Part shown: positions 34,691 through 43,310 of the stretch, piece by piece | Position numbering within the stretch: the stretch's first letter is position 1 | How the letters are laid out: each line of letters begins with the position of its first letter | Source: Vulcanisaeta souniana JCM 11219 | Lineage (GTDB): Archaea; Thermoproteota; Thermoprotei; Thermoproteales; Thermocladiaceae | Assembly (NCBI RefSeq): GCF_026000775.1 | Contig: NZ_AP026830.1 | Coordinates: 1 to 64,000 of the forward strand | DNA length: 64,000 nucleotides | Direction of reading: 5' to 3' | The notes under the pieces: generated by a model | Seen by the model: only the letters and a program-made list of their open reading frames with translations | Databases searched by the model: none | Told to the model about the DNA's origin: nothing | Position numbers and translations under genes: made by a program

Positions 34691-35991
34691 TGGATTTAGG
34701 GGACTTACTGAAGAGGGCCCGGAGTTGGGATAAACTCGCCATTGCTAAGTTAATAACTCTCGCTGAGGAGGGCATTGAGTTGCCATTGGAGAATCAACGT
34801 AGAAGCCACGTAATTGGCGTAACTGGTCCTCCAGGTGCAGGTAAGAGTACATTAATATACTCAATGGCTCGGAAAATACCACAGGACAGGAGAATAGCCA
34901 TCCTCACCATTGATCCCTCTAGTCCATTCACCGGCGGTTCATTTATGGGTAATAGGATTAGGATGCAGGAACTCACCTCCAGGCCCAACATATACATTAG
35001 GAGTATGGCCACGAGGGGTATCCGCGGAGGACTTAACTACGCAACAATAGCCGCAATAAACGTACTTGAGTACGCCGGTGCTGATTATATATTCCTTGAG
35101 ACCGTTGGGGCTGGTCAATCGGATACTGATGTTAAGTATGTTGCCGATACAATACTTGTCCTGGTGCCGCCACTCTCTGGTGATGAGATCCAGGCACTTA
35201 AGAGTGGGCTTATGGAAATCGGTGATATCTATGTAGTCTCCAAATCCGATAATCAAGTTGCCGAATCTACGTATAGGGACTTGATGGCCATGATTGATAT
35301 GGTGAAGGAGATAAAGAGTGATTCCTGGAAACCCATCGTGGTTAGGGTGTCCGGTCTGTATGGTTATGGTGTTGATGATTTAATTAAGGTAATTGACGAT
35401 AGGTTTAGGGAGTTAATGAATAATGGTAAACTGAATGAGATGCTAATCAGCAGGAGGGTGCTTGAGATGAGGCTTTACGCCTATGACTTACTTGAGAAAA
35501 GTCTCAGCGAGAGAAGGGATTTGGAGAAGGAGGTTGTGAATGGTAGGTTATCACCACAGGAGGCTGCAAGGAGACTACTTAATGCCGGCAAGCCGAGACT
35601 TGATCATGTGGCCATCGCCGTTAAGAACCTCGATAGCGCCGTCGAGAAATTCAGGAGATTGGGACTTAGGGTTAGTGAACCAATGATTGTTGAAGAGCAA
35701 GGTGTTAAGATCGCAATGGTGTGGCTTGGTAATACAAGGATTGAGTTACTTGAGCCGCTTAATCCCGGATCTACCGTGGCTAGGTTCTTGGAAAGCAGAG
35801 GTGAGGGTATTCACCATATTGCCCTTGAGGTTGATGACCTCGATGAATTCATTAAGACCGCTAAAGGCTCTGGCTTAGTAATCATTGGTGGACCAAGTAA
35901 GGGCGCTGAGGGTGTTGTTGTATTCATACACCCCAAGAGCCTAAATGGCGTCCTCCTCGAATTGGTAAAGCGCCAGGTACTTAATGAGTGA
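34690..35991 (+). CDS. Fusion: MeaB/ArgK-type G-protein chaperone + methylmalonyl-CoA epimerase
   Basis: One 433-aa reading frame joins two partners of methylmalonyl-CoA mutase. Residues 1 to about 285 are the G3E P-loop GTPase that protects and reloads the mutase: Walker A GPPGAGKST at 46-54, DPSSPFTGG at 75-83, GNRIRM at 87-92, switch ETVGAGQSDTDV at 137-148. The base-specificity motif is SKSD at 184-187 rather than NKxD. Residues about 303-430 are a complete epimerase of the glyoxalase/VOC fold: LDHVAIAVKNLD with H306, IELLEPL with E352, GIHHIALEV (H375/H376) and VLLEL with E424, the four metal-ligand positions. The epimerase provides the (R)-isomer for the mutase. No frameshift or stop separates the halves. 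Confidence 0.93.
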   Translation: MDLGDLLKRARSWDKLAIAKLITLAEEGIELPLENQRRSHVIGVTGPPGAGKSTLIYSMARKIPQDRRIAILTIDPSSPFTGGSFMGNRIRMQELTSRPNIYIRSMATRGIRGGLNYATIAAINVLEYAGADYIFLETVGAGQSDTDVKYVADTILVLVPPLSGDEIQALKSGLMEIGDIYVVSKSDNQVAESTYRDLMAMIDMVKEIKSDSWKPIVVRVSGLYGYGVDDLIKVIDDRFRELMNNGKLNEMLISRRVLEMRLYAYDLLEKSLSERRDLEKEVVNGRLSPQEAARRLLNAGKPRLDHVAIAVKNLDSAVEKFRRLGLRVSEPMIVEEQGVKIAMVWLGNTRIELLEPLNPGSTVARFLESRGEGIHHIALEVDDLDEFIKTAKGSGLVIIGGPSKGAEGVVVFIHPKSLNGVLLELVKRQVLNE

Positions 35992-36026
35992 TCTTTAAAT
36001 AATGCTGAGTACAGGGTTGAGCTTGC

Positions 36027-37805
36027 GTGAAGAGTAGATCGTTTGAGCATGGATACTCAATGATATTTAGGGGAGGGAGCCTTACAAGGTATTCATTGTT
36101 ACTTGCAATAATAGTAATTCCATACTTAATGAGCCTATATGCCCATGAACCAATCATTACCTACCTCAAGGCACTCGTTATATACAGTATTATGTTTCTG
36201 GCGGTCCTAGTAACCCTTAGGGCAATGATATATACTCAATCATATAAAGGCTTTGGTACTACGTTGTCATTATTCAATACATCGCTTGTGGTATTCATTG
36301 ATCTACTAATTACCCTGGTTACCCATAAATTCATAGTGGGTTTCGGTGCGTTATCGTTTGTTCTCCCGTTAAGTGCAATGATAATGGTATTAAGGGGCCT
36401 TGAGCACAATGGTAGTTCCATGAAGAAATACATTATCTACCCACTGTATACTTTACCAAGTGTCCTAGTTACTCAGGCCTTTTCATACCTATTGATTGGC
36501 ACCGTGAGTCTCATAAAGTACGCCATTTTGGACTCCGTGTTTTACGTTTTTTCATTTCTATTTATTTATTACGTGATTTTTAAGTTCGAGGCCTCATATG
36601 GTGGTGTGAACATTCTTAAACTATTTAGTTCATATCTCTATGCATCGCTCTTTGAATACTCCGAACCATTTGAGAGGGAGTTAAGTAGGAACGCCGTGGT
36701 TAGGGATACTAAGGTACACCTATTTGTGCTAAGCGATGGCGGTGGCGCAGGCGTGGTTACAATACCTGAGTTACATGCAGGCCCCATAGCTAAGGTTGGC
36801 GGCGGTTACTTAATAAGTGACCTTGTTAATGAATTGAGTCGCTATGTGAAGCCCATTGTCTATCTGCACGGCATTGGTAGTCATGAACTAGACCCAGCTA
36901 CGAGGGTTGATGTACGTAAGGTGGTTAGGGCTGTTACCCTCAAGGTTAAGGAGACACTGGGTAATGAGACCGCGGATGGTGAGTGTATTGGTAGGTTGCC
37001 TGTTCAGTTACATAGTCGTAACTTCAGGATAACGCATGTACCGCTGTGCGATAAGTCCCTAGTGATCGTTAGCAGGCTTGTTAAATCGAGTGACGATATT
37101 CCACTTAGGATTTATGAAGAATTGAAGAGAAGAACTAAACTTGACTGGAATAACATTATACTAATTGATGCGCAGAATTATTACTCTGATGACAATACTT
37201 GGAATGAGGATGATATAAACGAACTCGCCTCATTACTAAGCAAAATTGGGGAATTGGAACAACAGAGACTTGAGATGAAGATGTGCCTCATTCACACACC
37301 TAAGTATGCCTTTGGACCAATACAGTTTGAGATCGGAGACAATGGCTTGATAACGTGGGGACTAGAGGTAAATGAAAAGAGAGTGCTTCTGGTTGTTTTT
37401 GATGGTAATAACTTAAGAAGGGAGTTAGCCGACGCCATAATTAATGAATTTAGGAATTACTTTGACATTGTTGAAGTTTTAACAACCGATAATCACCAGT
37501 ATACGGGTATTGCCAGGTTCACGAGAAATAGGGGTTACAAGGTTGTTGGTGATTCGATCAATCATGATTTAATAATGAGACATATAAGGAGGAATGTTAA
37601 GCAGTGCCTGGACGACATGAGGACGATGCGTGTTAAGTATTACCCGGTTGTTGTTCAGGGTATTCGTTTAATTGGTGATTCCTTTAATGATATGGTGAGG
37701 GCCGCTGAGTTGGGCATGATTGATTGGAAGAAGCACTTCACCGTCTTGATGGTACTACCCATACTTACCATGATCGCCCTTGGGATTGCGCTCGGTATTC
37801 TTTAA
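36027..37805 (+). CDS. Archaeal membrane protein, probably DUF2070 family
   Basis: A 592-aa protein with about six N-terminal membrane spans (roughly 20-190), a large soluble domain (about 210-565) and one C-terminal span (TVLMVLPILTMIALGIALGI). The soluble part has a glycine-rich motif VTIPELHAGPIAKVGGG near 248-264 and YLHGIGSHELDPATR near 286-300; the histidines suggest a hydrolase-like or metal site. Layout agrees with the DUF2070 family from memory. Function unknown. GTG start at 36027; it follows the epimerase fusion by 35 bp and may be read from the same transcript. Confidence 0.75.
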   Translation: MKSRSFEHGYSMIFRGGSLTRYSLLLAIIVIPYLMSLYAHEPIITYLKALVIYSIMFLAVLVTLRAMIYTQSYKGFGTTLSLFNTSLVVFIDLLITLVTHKFIVGFGALSFVLPLSAMIMVLRGLEHNGSSMKKYIIYPLYTLPSVLVTQAFSYLLIGTVSLIKYAILDSVFYVFSFLFIYYVIFKFEASYGGVNILKLFSSYLYASLFEYSEPFERELSRNAVVRDTKVHLFVLSDGGGAGVVTIPELHAGPIAKVGGGYLISDLVNELSRYVKPIVYLHGIGSHELDPATRVDVRKVVRAVTLKVKETLGNETADGECIGRLPVQLHSRNFRITHVPLCDKSLVIVSRLVKSSDDIPLRIYEELKRRTKLDWNNIILIDAQNYYSDDNTWNEDDINELASLLSKIGELEQQRLEMKMCLIHTPKYAFGPIQFEIGDNGLITWGLEVNEKRVLLVVFDGNNLRRELADAIINEFRNYFDIVEVLTTDNHQYTGIARFTRNRGYKVVGDSINHDLIMRHIRRNVKQCLDDMRTMRVKYYPVVVQGIRLIGDSFNDMVRAAELGMIDWKKHFTVLMVLPILTMIALGIALGIL

Positions 37806-37863
37806 TGCTTAATAAATACAAAAGGTTTAATAGAGAGGGCTACGTATTTGTCCTGGAAGGGAT

Positions 37864-38331
37864 ATGGGTTCCGAAGACCTAAAAAGGCAGGCAATTAGAG
37901 CTCACATAGCTGGATTAATAACTAGGTTGGAGAATTGGGTTAAGGACCAGAGGAAGTTCATGGATGAGCTGCAGAAGTATGGCGACTACATAGTTAGCCA
38001 AGATAGATTATCACTACTGCTTTCCTCGCAGGCAATGCTTTACTACATAGAGAGGGCACTTAAGGACTTTGAGTCCTGGCTGAATAACCCGATGATAACC
38101 TCAATAATGCCCATAGAAATGCTAAAGGAGTTGGAGGAGAGACTTAGGGATATAGCCATAGAGTTCGTTAGGCTCGATATAGACCACACGAGCAGGTACG
38201 TGGACATACTCAAGAAGATGGAGAATGAGAACGAAATCCCAGACATACTAAGGCTTTATATTGAACAAAGGGGTATTGCGCAGCAGAGGGGGCAACAGGG
38301 AGAACAAGGGGAAGTACCTAGGTTTATGTGA
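37864..38331 (+). CDS. Small helical crenarchaeal protein (possibly DUF2153)
   Basis: 155 aa, almost wholly alpha-helical and charged, no membrane span. Segments LENWVKDQRKFMDELQKYG and YYIERALKDFESWLNNP look like a conserved helical bundle; the C-terminus is a Q/G-rich tail (QQRGQQGEQGE). It recalls DUF2153 proteins of crenarchaea, unverified. A TATA-like element AAAGGTTTAATAG lies upstream near 37820-37832. Function unknown. Confidence 0.7.
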   Translation: MGSEDLKRQAIRAHIAGLITRLENWVKDQRKFMDELQKYGDYIVSQDRLSLLLSSQAMLYYIERALKDFESWLNNPMITSIMPIEMLKELEERLRDIAIEFVRLDIDHTSRYVDILKKMENENEIPDILRLYIEQRGIAQQRGQQGEQGEVPRFM

Positions 38332-38357
38332 ACGTTCCTTAAAGTTTACTTAACTCC

Positions 38358-38729
38358 TTATTTTGTACTGATTTCGTTTAAATAATCTCTTATTATTTGT
38401 ATGGCATCATTACCAAACATCTTAATTATTAAACCAATATGCTCCTTGATTATTTCGCTCTTAACGTCATAAGGTATTGAGAGCTCATAGACAAACTGCC
38501 TGACATTATTAATAATCTTCTCACGCTTATTAATGAACCCCCTCGTGTATAACCTACTTAATACTGTTAAAACCGTAGTATACGCAGTCTTCTTACCCCT
38601 CTTTGTCAATTCCTCCCATATCATCATTGCAGTGGCCTCCTTAAGTTCATTAAGTATCCCAATTACCTCAGCCTCGAGCGGTCCAATCATCAATAGTAGC
38701 CTTCTTTTGCGTTCATTTTGCACCATCAT
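38358..38729 (-). CDS. BlaI/MecI/CopY-family transcriptional repressor
   Basis: Winged-helix regulator (123 aa). Family hallmarks: LGP-like start MIGPLEAEVIGILNELKEATA, then MIWEELTKRGKKTAYTTVLTVLSRLYTRGFI, where AYTTVLTVLSRL is the recognition helix, and a C-terminal dimerisation helix. No BlaR-type sensor protease is next to it. It is convergent with the helical protein and lies just downstream of trm5 on the same strand (40 bp). Confidence 0.85.
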   Translation of the reverse strand: MMVQNERKRRLLLMIGPLEAEVIGILNELKEATAMMIWEELTKRGKKTAYTTVLTVLSRLYTRGFINKREKIINNVRQFVYELSIPYDVKSEIIKEHIGLIIKMFGNDAIQIIRDYLNEISTK

Positions 38730-38769
38730 GCGAATTACGCGCGTAGTTTTATAAACCTAACACACAGGT

Positions 38770-39627
38770 CTAAAACTTACCAACTCTAATATCTAGCCTA
38801 ACCTTATACACATATGGAGCATAATCCCTAACAATCCTTCTACCGAGGATGAGACAATCATATCCCAACTCCCTGCAGTAGCTCATGGCTATTGCCTCGG
38901 CATCGCCGTAAGGGTTCTCCTCAGTGCCAAGGTGGTAGAAATGCACAATACCGCCATTCTTGACACACATCAGTGACTGCCCTAGGAATTTGTGGGCACC
39001 CAACGGTAATGTAAGTATTACCCTATCCACCCCGCAGAAAAGTTGCATCAACCTAGCCGCGTCCCCAAGAAGGGGTAACACCTTGCCCTCCAGCTTATTC
39101 AGCTTGATGTTATCAAGCATGTAGTAATAGGCATACTCATTCAATTCGATCGCAATTACCAACCTAGTAAAGGGCTGTTTCCTCAATATGGCGACTGCGT
39201 ACGGACCAACACCTGCAAATGGGTATAGAATGACCTCGCCGGGCATTACTTGCCTGGCAATATCCTCCCTATCACCCTGATCCCTGGAAGAGAAATAGGT
39301 CTTTGTTGGATCAACCTTGATCAGGTAATTACCCTCCCTATGAATAACCTCGGTTGGCCCAGGGACCAAGACCTCAAACCTATAAAGCCTAAACTCGCCC
39401 TCCCTTGCCCCAACCTTCCTAAGCACCGTTTTAACATGCTTATTCAACTTGATTATTGCTTCACCAATAATCAGCTTGTAATCCTCGAGCTCCGGCGGTA
39501 TCTCTATTATTGCCACAGCGCCTGACCTGGAACCAACTATGTCAAAACTCCTCGGTATTTTATCCCAGAGTTCCCTGGGAATCAAGGGCTTAATTAACTC
39601 CTTAAGCGTTGGCATTATATCAATCAT
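38770..39627 (-). CDS. trm5: tRNA (guanine-37-N1)-methyltransferase Trm5-like
   Basis: SAM-dependent methyltransferase of the Trm5/TYW2 class, acting on G37 next to the anticodon or on the wyosine pathway (285 aa). Features: N-terminal PRSFDIVGSRSGAVAIIEIP; RFEVLVPGPTEVIHREG; VDPTKTYFSSRDQGDR; SAM motif LYPFAGVGPYAVAIL near 134-148; acidic IELNEYAYYYM; and TLPLGAHKFL near 211-220 in the catalytic loop. It is shorter than Trm5b proteins. It is divergent from atpB. Confidence 0.88.
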   Translation of the reverse strand: MIDIMPTLKELIKPLIPRELWDKIPRSFDIVGSRSGAVAIIEIPPELEDYKLIIGEAIIKLNKHVKTVLRKVGAREGEFRLYRFEVLVPGPTEVIHREGNYLIKVDPTKTYFSSRDQGDREDIARQVMPGEVILYPFAGVGPYAVAILRKQPFTRLVIAIELNEYAYYYMLDNIKLNKLEGKVLPLLGDAARLMQLFCGVDRVILTLPLGAHKFLGQSLMCVKNGGIVHFYHLGTEENPYGDAEAIAMSYCRELGYDCLILGRRIVRDYAPYVYKVRLDIRVGKF

Positions 39628-39669
39628 GGTTAATTCCGGGATTCTATTAAATTAACTACTGACCTCATT

Positions 39670-39683
39670 CTGCCCTGAAGGGC
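39670..39683. repeat. Second copy of IS605-end-like hairpin core
   Basis: CTGCCCTGAAGGGC in the trm5-atpB spacer is the reverse complement of the hairpin core at 14689-14702. It can form a short GCCC/GGGC stem. No transposase gene accompanies it. It may be a solo end left by an IS200/IS605-type element, or a terminator-like hairpin. Confidence 0.35.
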
Positions 39684-39770
39684 TAGACTTGCCGTTTGTT
39701 TTGTCATCTTCGTTTTCGTATTTCCCGTGTAGAATAAAAATTAATAAGCACTGTGGAAATCTGTAAATCG

Positions 39771-41201
39771 ATGAGCAAGATCATTGAATCAATGCCGGGC
39801 ATTGTTTCATACAGTACCGTTAAGGAAGTCAAGGGACCATTAATTGTTATTGAGAAGACCAGGGGAGTTGCCTATAACGAGATTGGTGAAGTCATGGGCC
39901 CAGATGGAGAGCCTAGGATGGTTCAGGTGGTCGAGGTTGGAGATAATTACGCTGTGGCTCAAGTTCTCACTGGCACGCTTGGTTTACCTGCCAAGGGTAG
40001 TACCGTAAGGTTCTATGGAAGGACACTCAACATACCTGTCACTGAGGATCTGTTGGGTAGGGTACTTGATGGCAAGGGACAGCCGAGGGATGGACTACCG
40101 CTACCTCCTGCCGAGGAGTACCTGGACATAAATGGCGAACCCCTTAACCCATACGCAAGGGAATACCCAGAGGAACCAATAGAGACTGGTGTTAGTGTGA
40201 TCGATGGGTTAAACACAATGGTTAGAGGGCAGAAACTACCAATATTTAGTGGCACTGGTTTGCCGCATAATATGTTAGCTGCTCAGGTAGCTAGGCAAGC
40301 AACGGTTAGGGGCCATGAGGAGGAGTTTGCAATAATATTCGCCGCAATGGGTTTGAAGTCCGAGGAGGCCCTGTTCTTCCTGAACGAGTTCAGGAGGACC
40401 GGAGCATTGAGGAGGCTCGTAATGGTCCTAAACCTAGCCAGTGACCCGATCGCTGAGAGGATACTGACACCTAGGACTGCCCTTACGATTGCCGAGTACC
40501 TGGCTTGGTATAGGGATTACCACGTACTGGTGATTCTTACGGATATGACGAATTACGCAGAGGCCCTTAGGGAATTATCATCATCAAAGGGTGAGCTACC
40601 AGGTAGGCGTGGTTACCCAGGTTACATGTACACGGACTTCGCAACAATCTATGAGAGGACTGGCAGGGCTAAGGGTAAGAAGGGCAGTATCACGCAGTTT
40701 CCAATACTAACAATGCCTCACGATGACATAACGCACCCAATACCTGACTTAACGGGTTACATAACCGAGGGCCAGTTAGTCCTAAGTAGGGCCCTGTGGG
40801 GTAAGGGTATTTACCCGCCTTTTGATGTGATCATGAGCCTCTCAAGGCTTATGAAGGATGCGGTTGGTGAGGGCAAGACGAGGGATGATCATAAGTACGT
40901 TGCTAATCAATTAATTGCTGCATACTCGAGGTCACTGGATGTTAGGAATTTGGCGTTGCTCGTTGGTGAGGCTAACCTGAGTTGGCGTGAGAGGAGGTAC
41001 CTTAGGTTCGCTGAGCAGTTTGAACGTAAGTTCGTTAACCAGGGTTATTATGAGAGAAGGACCTTTGAGCAAACGCTTGATATTGCTTGGGATGTTATTA
41101 GTGTGTTACCTGAGGATGAACTCACGAACGTGCCACCAGACATTTCTAAGAGGTATTACAAGCGTTCGATTTTTGAGGCCGTAAAGGACACGGGAGCATA
41201 A
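39771..41201 (+). CDS. atpB: A/V-type ATP synthase subunit B
   Basis: Regulatory nucleotide-binding subunit of the A1 head of the membrane ATP synthase. 476 aa from ATG 39771 ([17 protein letters not shown]), with the N-terminal barrel, [13 protein letters not shown] near 161-173 replacing a true P-loop (as in all B subunits), [12 protein letters not shown] near 258-269 and [19 protein letters not shown]-like AAAAATTAATAA sits about 28 nt upstream; the open frame extends to a GTG at 39753 but the ATG fits a leaderless start. Other ATP synthase genes are not nearby, so the operon is dispersed. Confidence 0.96.
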   Translation: MSKIIESMPGIVSYSTVKEVKGPLIVIEKTRGVAYNEIGEVMGPDGEPRMVQVVEVGDNYAVAQVLTGTLGLPAKGSTVRFYGRTLNIPVTEDLLGRVLDGKGQPRDGLPLPPAEEYLDINGEPLNPYAREYPEEPIETGVSVIDGLNTMVRGQKLPIFSGTGLPHNMLAAQVARQATVRGHEEEFAIIFAAMGLKSEEALFFLNEFRRTGALRRLVMVLNLASDPIAERILTPRTALTIAEYLAWYRDYHVLVILTDMTNYAEALRELSSSKGELPGRRGYPGYMYTDFATIYERTGRAKGKKGSITQFPILTMPHDDITHPIPDLTGYITEGQLVLSRALWGKGIYPPFDVIMSLSRLMKDAVGEGKTRDDHKYVANQLIAAYSRSLDVRNLALLVGEANLSWRERRYLRFAEQFERKFVNQGYYERRTFEQTLDIAWDVISVLPEDELTNVPPDISKRYYKRSIFEAVKDTGA

Positions 41202-41301
41202 AATTAGCACTTTGTAAATTATTGTTAAATGCCTCGATCATAAATACTTACATAGTTCACGGTAGAGAATCTTAATAAATCTTGTAATTATCTAGTTTAT
41301 C

Positions 41302-41514
41302 ATGCCAAAGACCAAGGCGAAGGAGAAAATGGTGTTGATAAGCGTGCACATACCAAAGCAAATGCTTGAGGAGCTGGATGAATTCGTGAAGCAGGGGGTA
41401 TTCCCAAGCAGGAGCGAAGCAATTAGGATTGCAATTAGGGATTTGCTATACAGGGAGAATTCAAGAAATAAGAACCAAAATGTTGAAGACTTAATACTGC
41501 TACCAGGTAGGTAA
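41302..41514 (+). CDS. Ribbon-helix-helix (CopG/NikR-type) regulator
   Basis: A 70-aa DNA-binding protein: beta strand VLISVHIPKQM, helix LEELDEFVKQG, turn VFPSRSEAIRIAIRDLL as the second helix with the usual S-R-S-E-A-I-R pattern. This fold binds DNA as dimers on short inverted repeats. No metal-sensing domain follows. A TATA-like TTAATAAATCTT about 28 nt upstream of the ATG implies a leaderless mRNA. Its neighbour on the same strand is ubiX, whose promoter carries inverted repeats. Confidence 0.9.
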   Translation: MPKTKAKEKMVLISVHIPKQMLEELDEFVKQGVFPSRSEAIRIAIRDLLYRENSRNKNQNVEDLILLPGR

Positions 41515-41617
41515 GGATATTCATGTTTTGTGACAAAGGTGGTAAAAATAAAAAGACAATAAAAATCAAGTATTCCTTTTAAAATAATTTTATATAACTA
41601 TACATAGTAGTATATAG

Positions 41618-41651
41618 TAAATAACACAAACAACAGCAATAGTGTTATTTA
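41618..41651. promoter_or_regulatory. Perfect 10-bp inverted repeat overlapping the ubiX TATA box
   Basis: TAAATAACAC (41618-41627) and GTGTTATTTA (41642-41651) are exact reverse complements separated by 14 bp. The right arm contains the TATA-like GTTATTTA that lies about 27 nt before the ubiX GTG. A second, smaller repeat, ACTATA...TATAGT, lies just upstream near 41597-41618. Both are plausible operators, possibly for the adjacent ribbon-helix-helix protein. Confidence 0.6.
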
Positions 41652-41673
41652 TCGGTGCCCCTAAGGTAATTAC

Positions 41674-42255
41674 GTGAGGAGGATAGTTGTTGGCATAACT
41701 GGGGCAAGTGGTGTAGTGTATGGCGTGAGGCTCCTTGAGACCGTCAGAAAATACTCAAGTAATACTGAGGTGCACCTAGTTATTAGCGGTACTGCCGTTG
41801 ACATAATGAGGCATGAACTTGGCATTAGTAAGGAACACGTAAGGAACCTCGTTGACAAGGTGTATGATGAGAACGAATTAGGGGCGCCAATAGCCAGCGG
41901 TTCCTTTAAGCATGATGGTATGGTAATTATCCCATGCTCCATGAAGACGTTGGCATCCATAGTCCATGGAATAACGGATAATCTAATCACCAGAGCTGCC
42001 GATGTTACGCTAAAGGAGAGGAGAAAACTAATCCTGGTTATTAGAGAGACACCGCTGAATTTAATACATATTAAGAACATGGAGTTGGCGACCTTAGCAG
42101 GCGCCGTGGTAATGCCGGCTGCGCCGGCGTTCTATAACAGGCCAAGGACAATCGATGACATGGTGAACTTCATAGTTGGTAGGGTCCTTGACCTGTTGGG
42201 TATTGAGAATGATCTTTATAATAGATGGAGCGGTTACTCTGAGGACGCTACATAG
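41674..42255 (+). CDS. ubiX: UbiX-type flavin prenyltransferase
   Basis: Builds prenylated FMN for UbiD-family decarboxylases. 193 aa Rossmann-like flavoprotein: [18 protein letters not shown] near 5-22, [22 protein letters not shown] near 72-93, and [14 protein letters not shown] near 120-133. GTG start at 41674 fits the TATA box within the inverted repeat. No ubiD gene is in the window. The protein may serve aromatic-acid decarboxylation or quinone biosynthesis. Confidence 0.94.
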   Translation: MRRIVVGITGASGVVYGVRLLETVRKYSSNTEVHLVISGTAVDIMRHELGISKEHVRNLVDKVYDENELGAPIASGSFKHDGMVIIPCSMKTLASIVHGITDNLITRAADVTLKERRKLILVIRETPLNLIHIKNMELATLAGAVVMPAAPAFYNRPRTIDDMVNFIVGRVLDLLGIENDLYNRWSGYSEDAT

Positions 42256-42293
42256 TAATTTAAGTAGTTTCCTGAAGGGGGTGGTTGTGGATT

Positions 42294-43310
42294 ATGGAAA
42301 CTCCCGCCTGCACCAGATGCGGTAGGAGGCCAGCCAATTACTACAGGACATCTAGTGGCGAAAGATTATGCCTTAACTGCCTATTTAGGTCGATTGAGGA
42401 TACCGTGCTTCGTACCATCAAGAAATACCAATTAATGATTGAGGGTGATAAGGTCGGCATTGCAATTAGCGGTGGTAAAGACAGCCTAACCCTCATGTAC
42501 CTATTGGGTAAGTTCAGGAAGAAGGGTGAGTTGCCTAAGAATGTTGAGTTAATAGCCTTCAGCATCAATGAAGGACAACCATACAGTTGCTTCTATAGGA
42601 TGGCAAGGAGTGACTATGTAAGGAAATTAAGCGATGAATTCAATATACCCTATAGGGTATTTACCTTTAAGGAATTGTTTGGTGTTACGGCCGCCGAGGT
42701 CGCCCACGGCCTATGGTCCAAAGAAATCAACATCCACATGTGCACAATAGACGGAGTACTTAGGCGCAGGGCAATGAACATCATCGGTCGTCAACTAGGG
42801 CTAACAAAAATAGCCACTGGGCATAACCTCGATGACGAGTCACAGACAGTGCTACTTAATGTAACCAGTAATGACCTGGATAGGTTCTCGTGGTTTGGAC
42901 CAACGCCGGAGGTGGATAGGGAGGGCTTCATACCGAGGATCAAGCCGCTACGTTTCGTTAGGGAGGAGGAGGTTGCCATATATGCCCATTACCACGGTAT
43001 ACCACTAATGGAACTTGAGTGCCCCTTTGTATATAATAATCCCAGGTATGAACTTAAGTTCACATTAGCCCGTTGGGAGAGGGATAACCCGAACATTAAG
43101 CATTCCCTGGTTTCCTTTGGTGACTCACTCGCTAAACTATTGAGGGAGAGGACGGCCAAGGTTCCGTTAAATAGGTGCAGGTATTGCGGTGAGCCCACGT
43201 CCGGCGATGTATGCAGGGTATGTGACTTAATTAGTAGGGCTGGTTTATTGGATAAGTACTTAGTTCACTTAAGGACCTTGAAGCTTACAGATACGCAGTC
43301 GCCCTCATAA
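42294..43310 (+). CDS. tRNA 2-thiolation ATPase (TtuA/Ncs6 family)
   Basis: PP-loop enzyme that activates tRNA uridine for sulfur transfer (338 aa). An N-terminal zinc finger (CTRCGRRP ... CLNC, about 5-28) and a C-terminal one (CRYCGEPT ... CRVC, about 291-307) flank the ATP pyrophosphatase core with SGGKDS near 57-62, an iron-sulfur-type cysteine in MCTIDGVLRRRAM and GHNLDDESQTVLLN. That is the TtuA order; these enzymes make 2-thiouridine, often at position 54 in thermophiles. I choose ATG 42294, which has GGGGGTGG about 10 nt upstream; TTG 42285 is the alternative. Confidence 0.92.
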   Translation: METPACTRCGRRPANYYRTSSGERLCLNCLFRSIEDTVLRTIKKYQLMIEGDKVGIAISGGKDSLTLMYLLGKFRKKGELPKNVELIAFSINEGQPYSCFYRMARSDYVRKLSDEFNIPYRVFTFKELFGVTAAEVAHGLWSKEINIHMCTIDGVLRRRAMNIIGRQLGLTKIATGHNLDDESQTVLLNVTSNDLDRFSWFGPTPEVDREGFIPRIKPLRFVREEEVAIYAHYHGIPLMELECPFVYNNPRYELKFTLARWERDNPNIKHSLVSFGDSLAKLLRERTAKVPLNRCRYCGEPTSGDVCRVCDLISRAGLLDKYLVHLRTLKLTDTQSPS

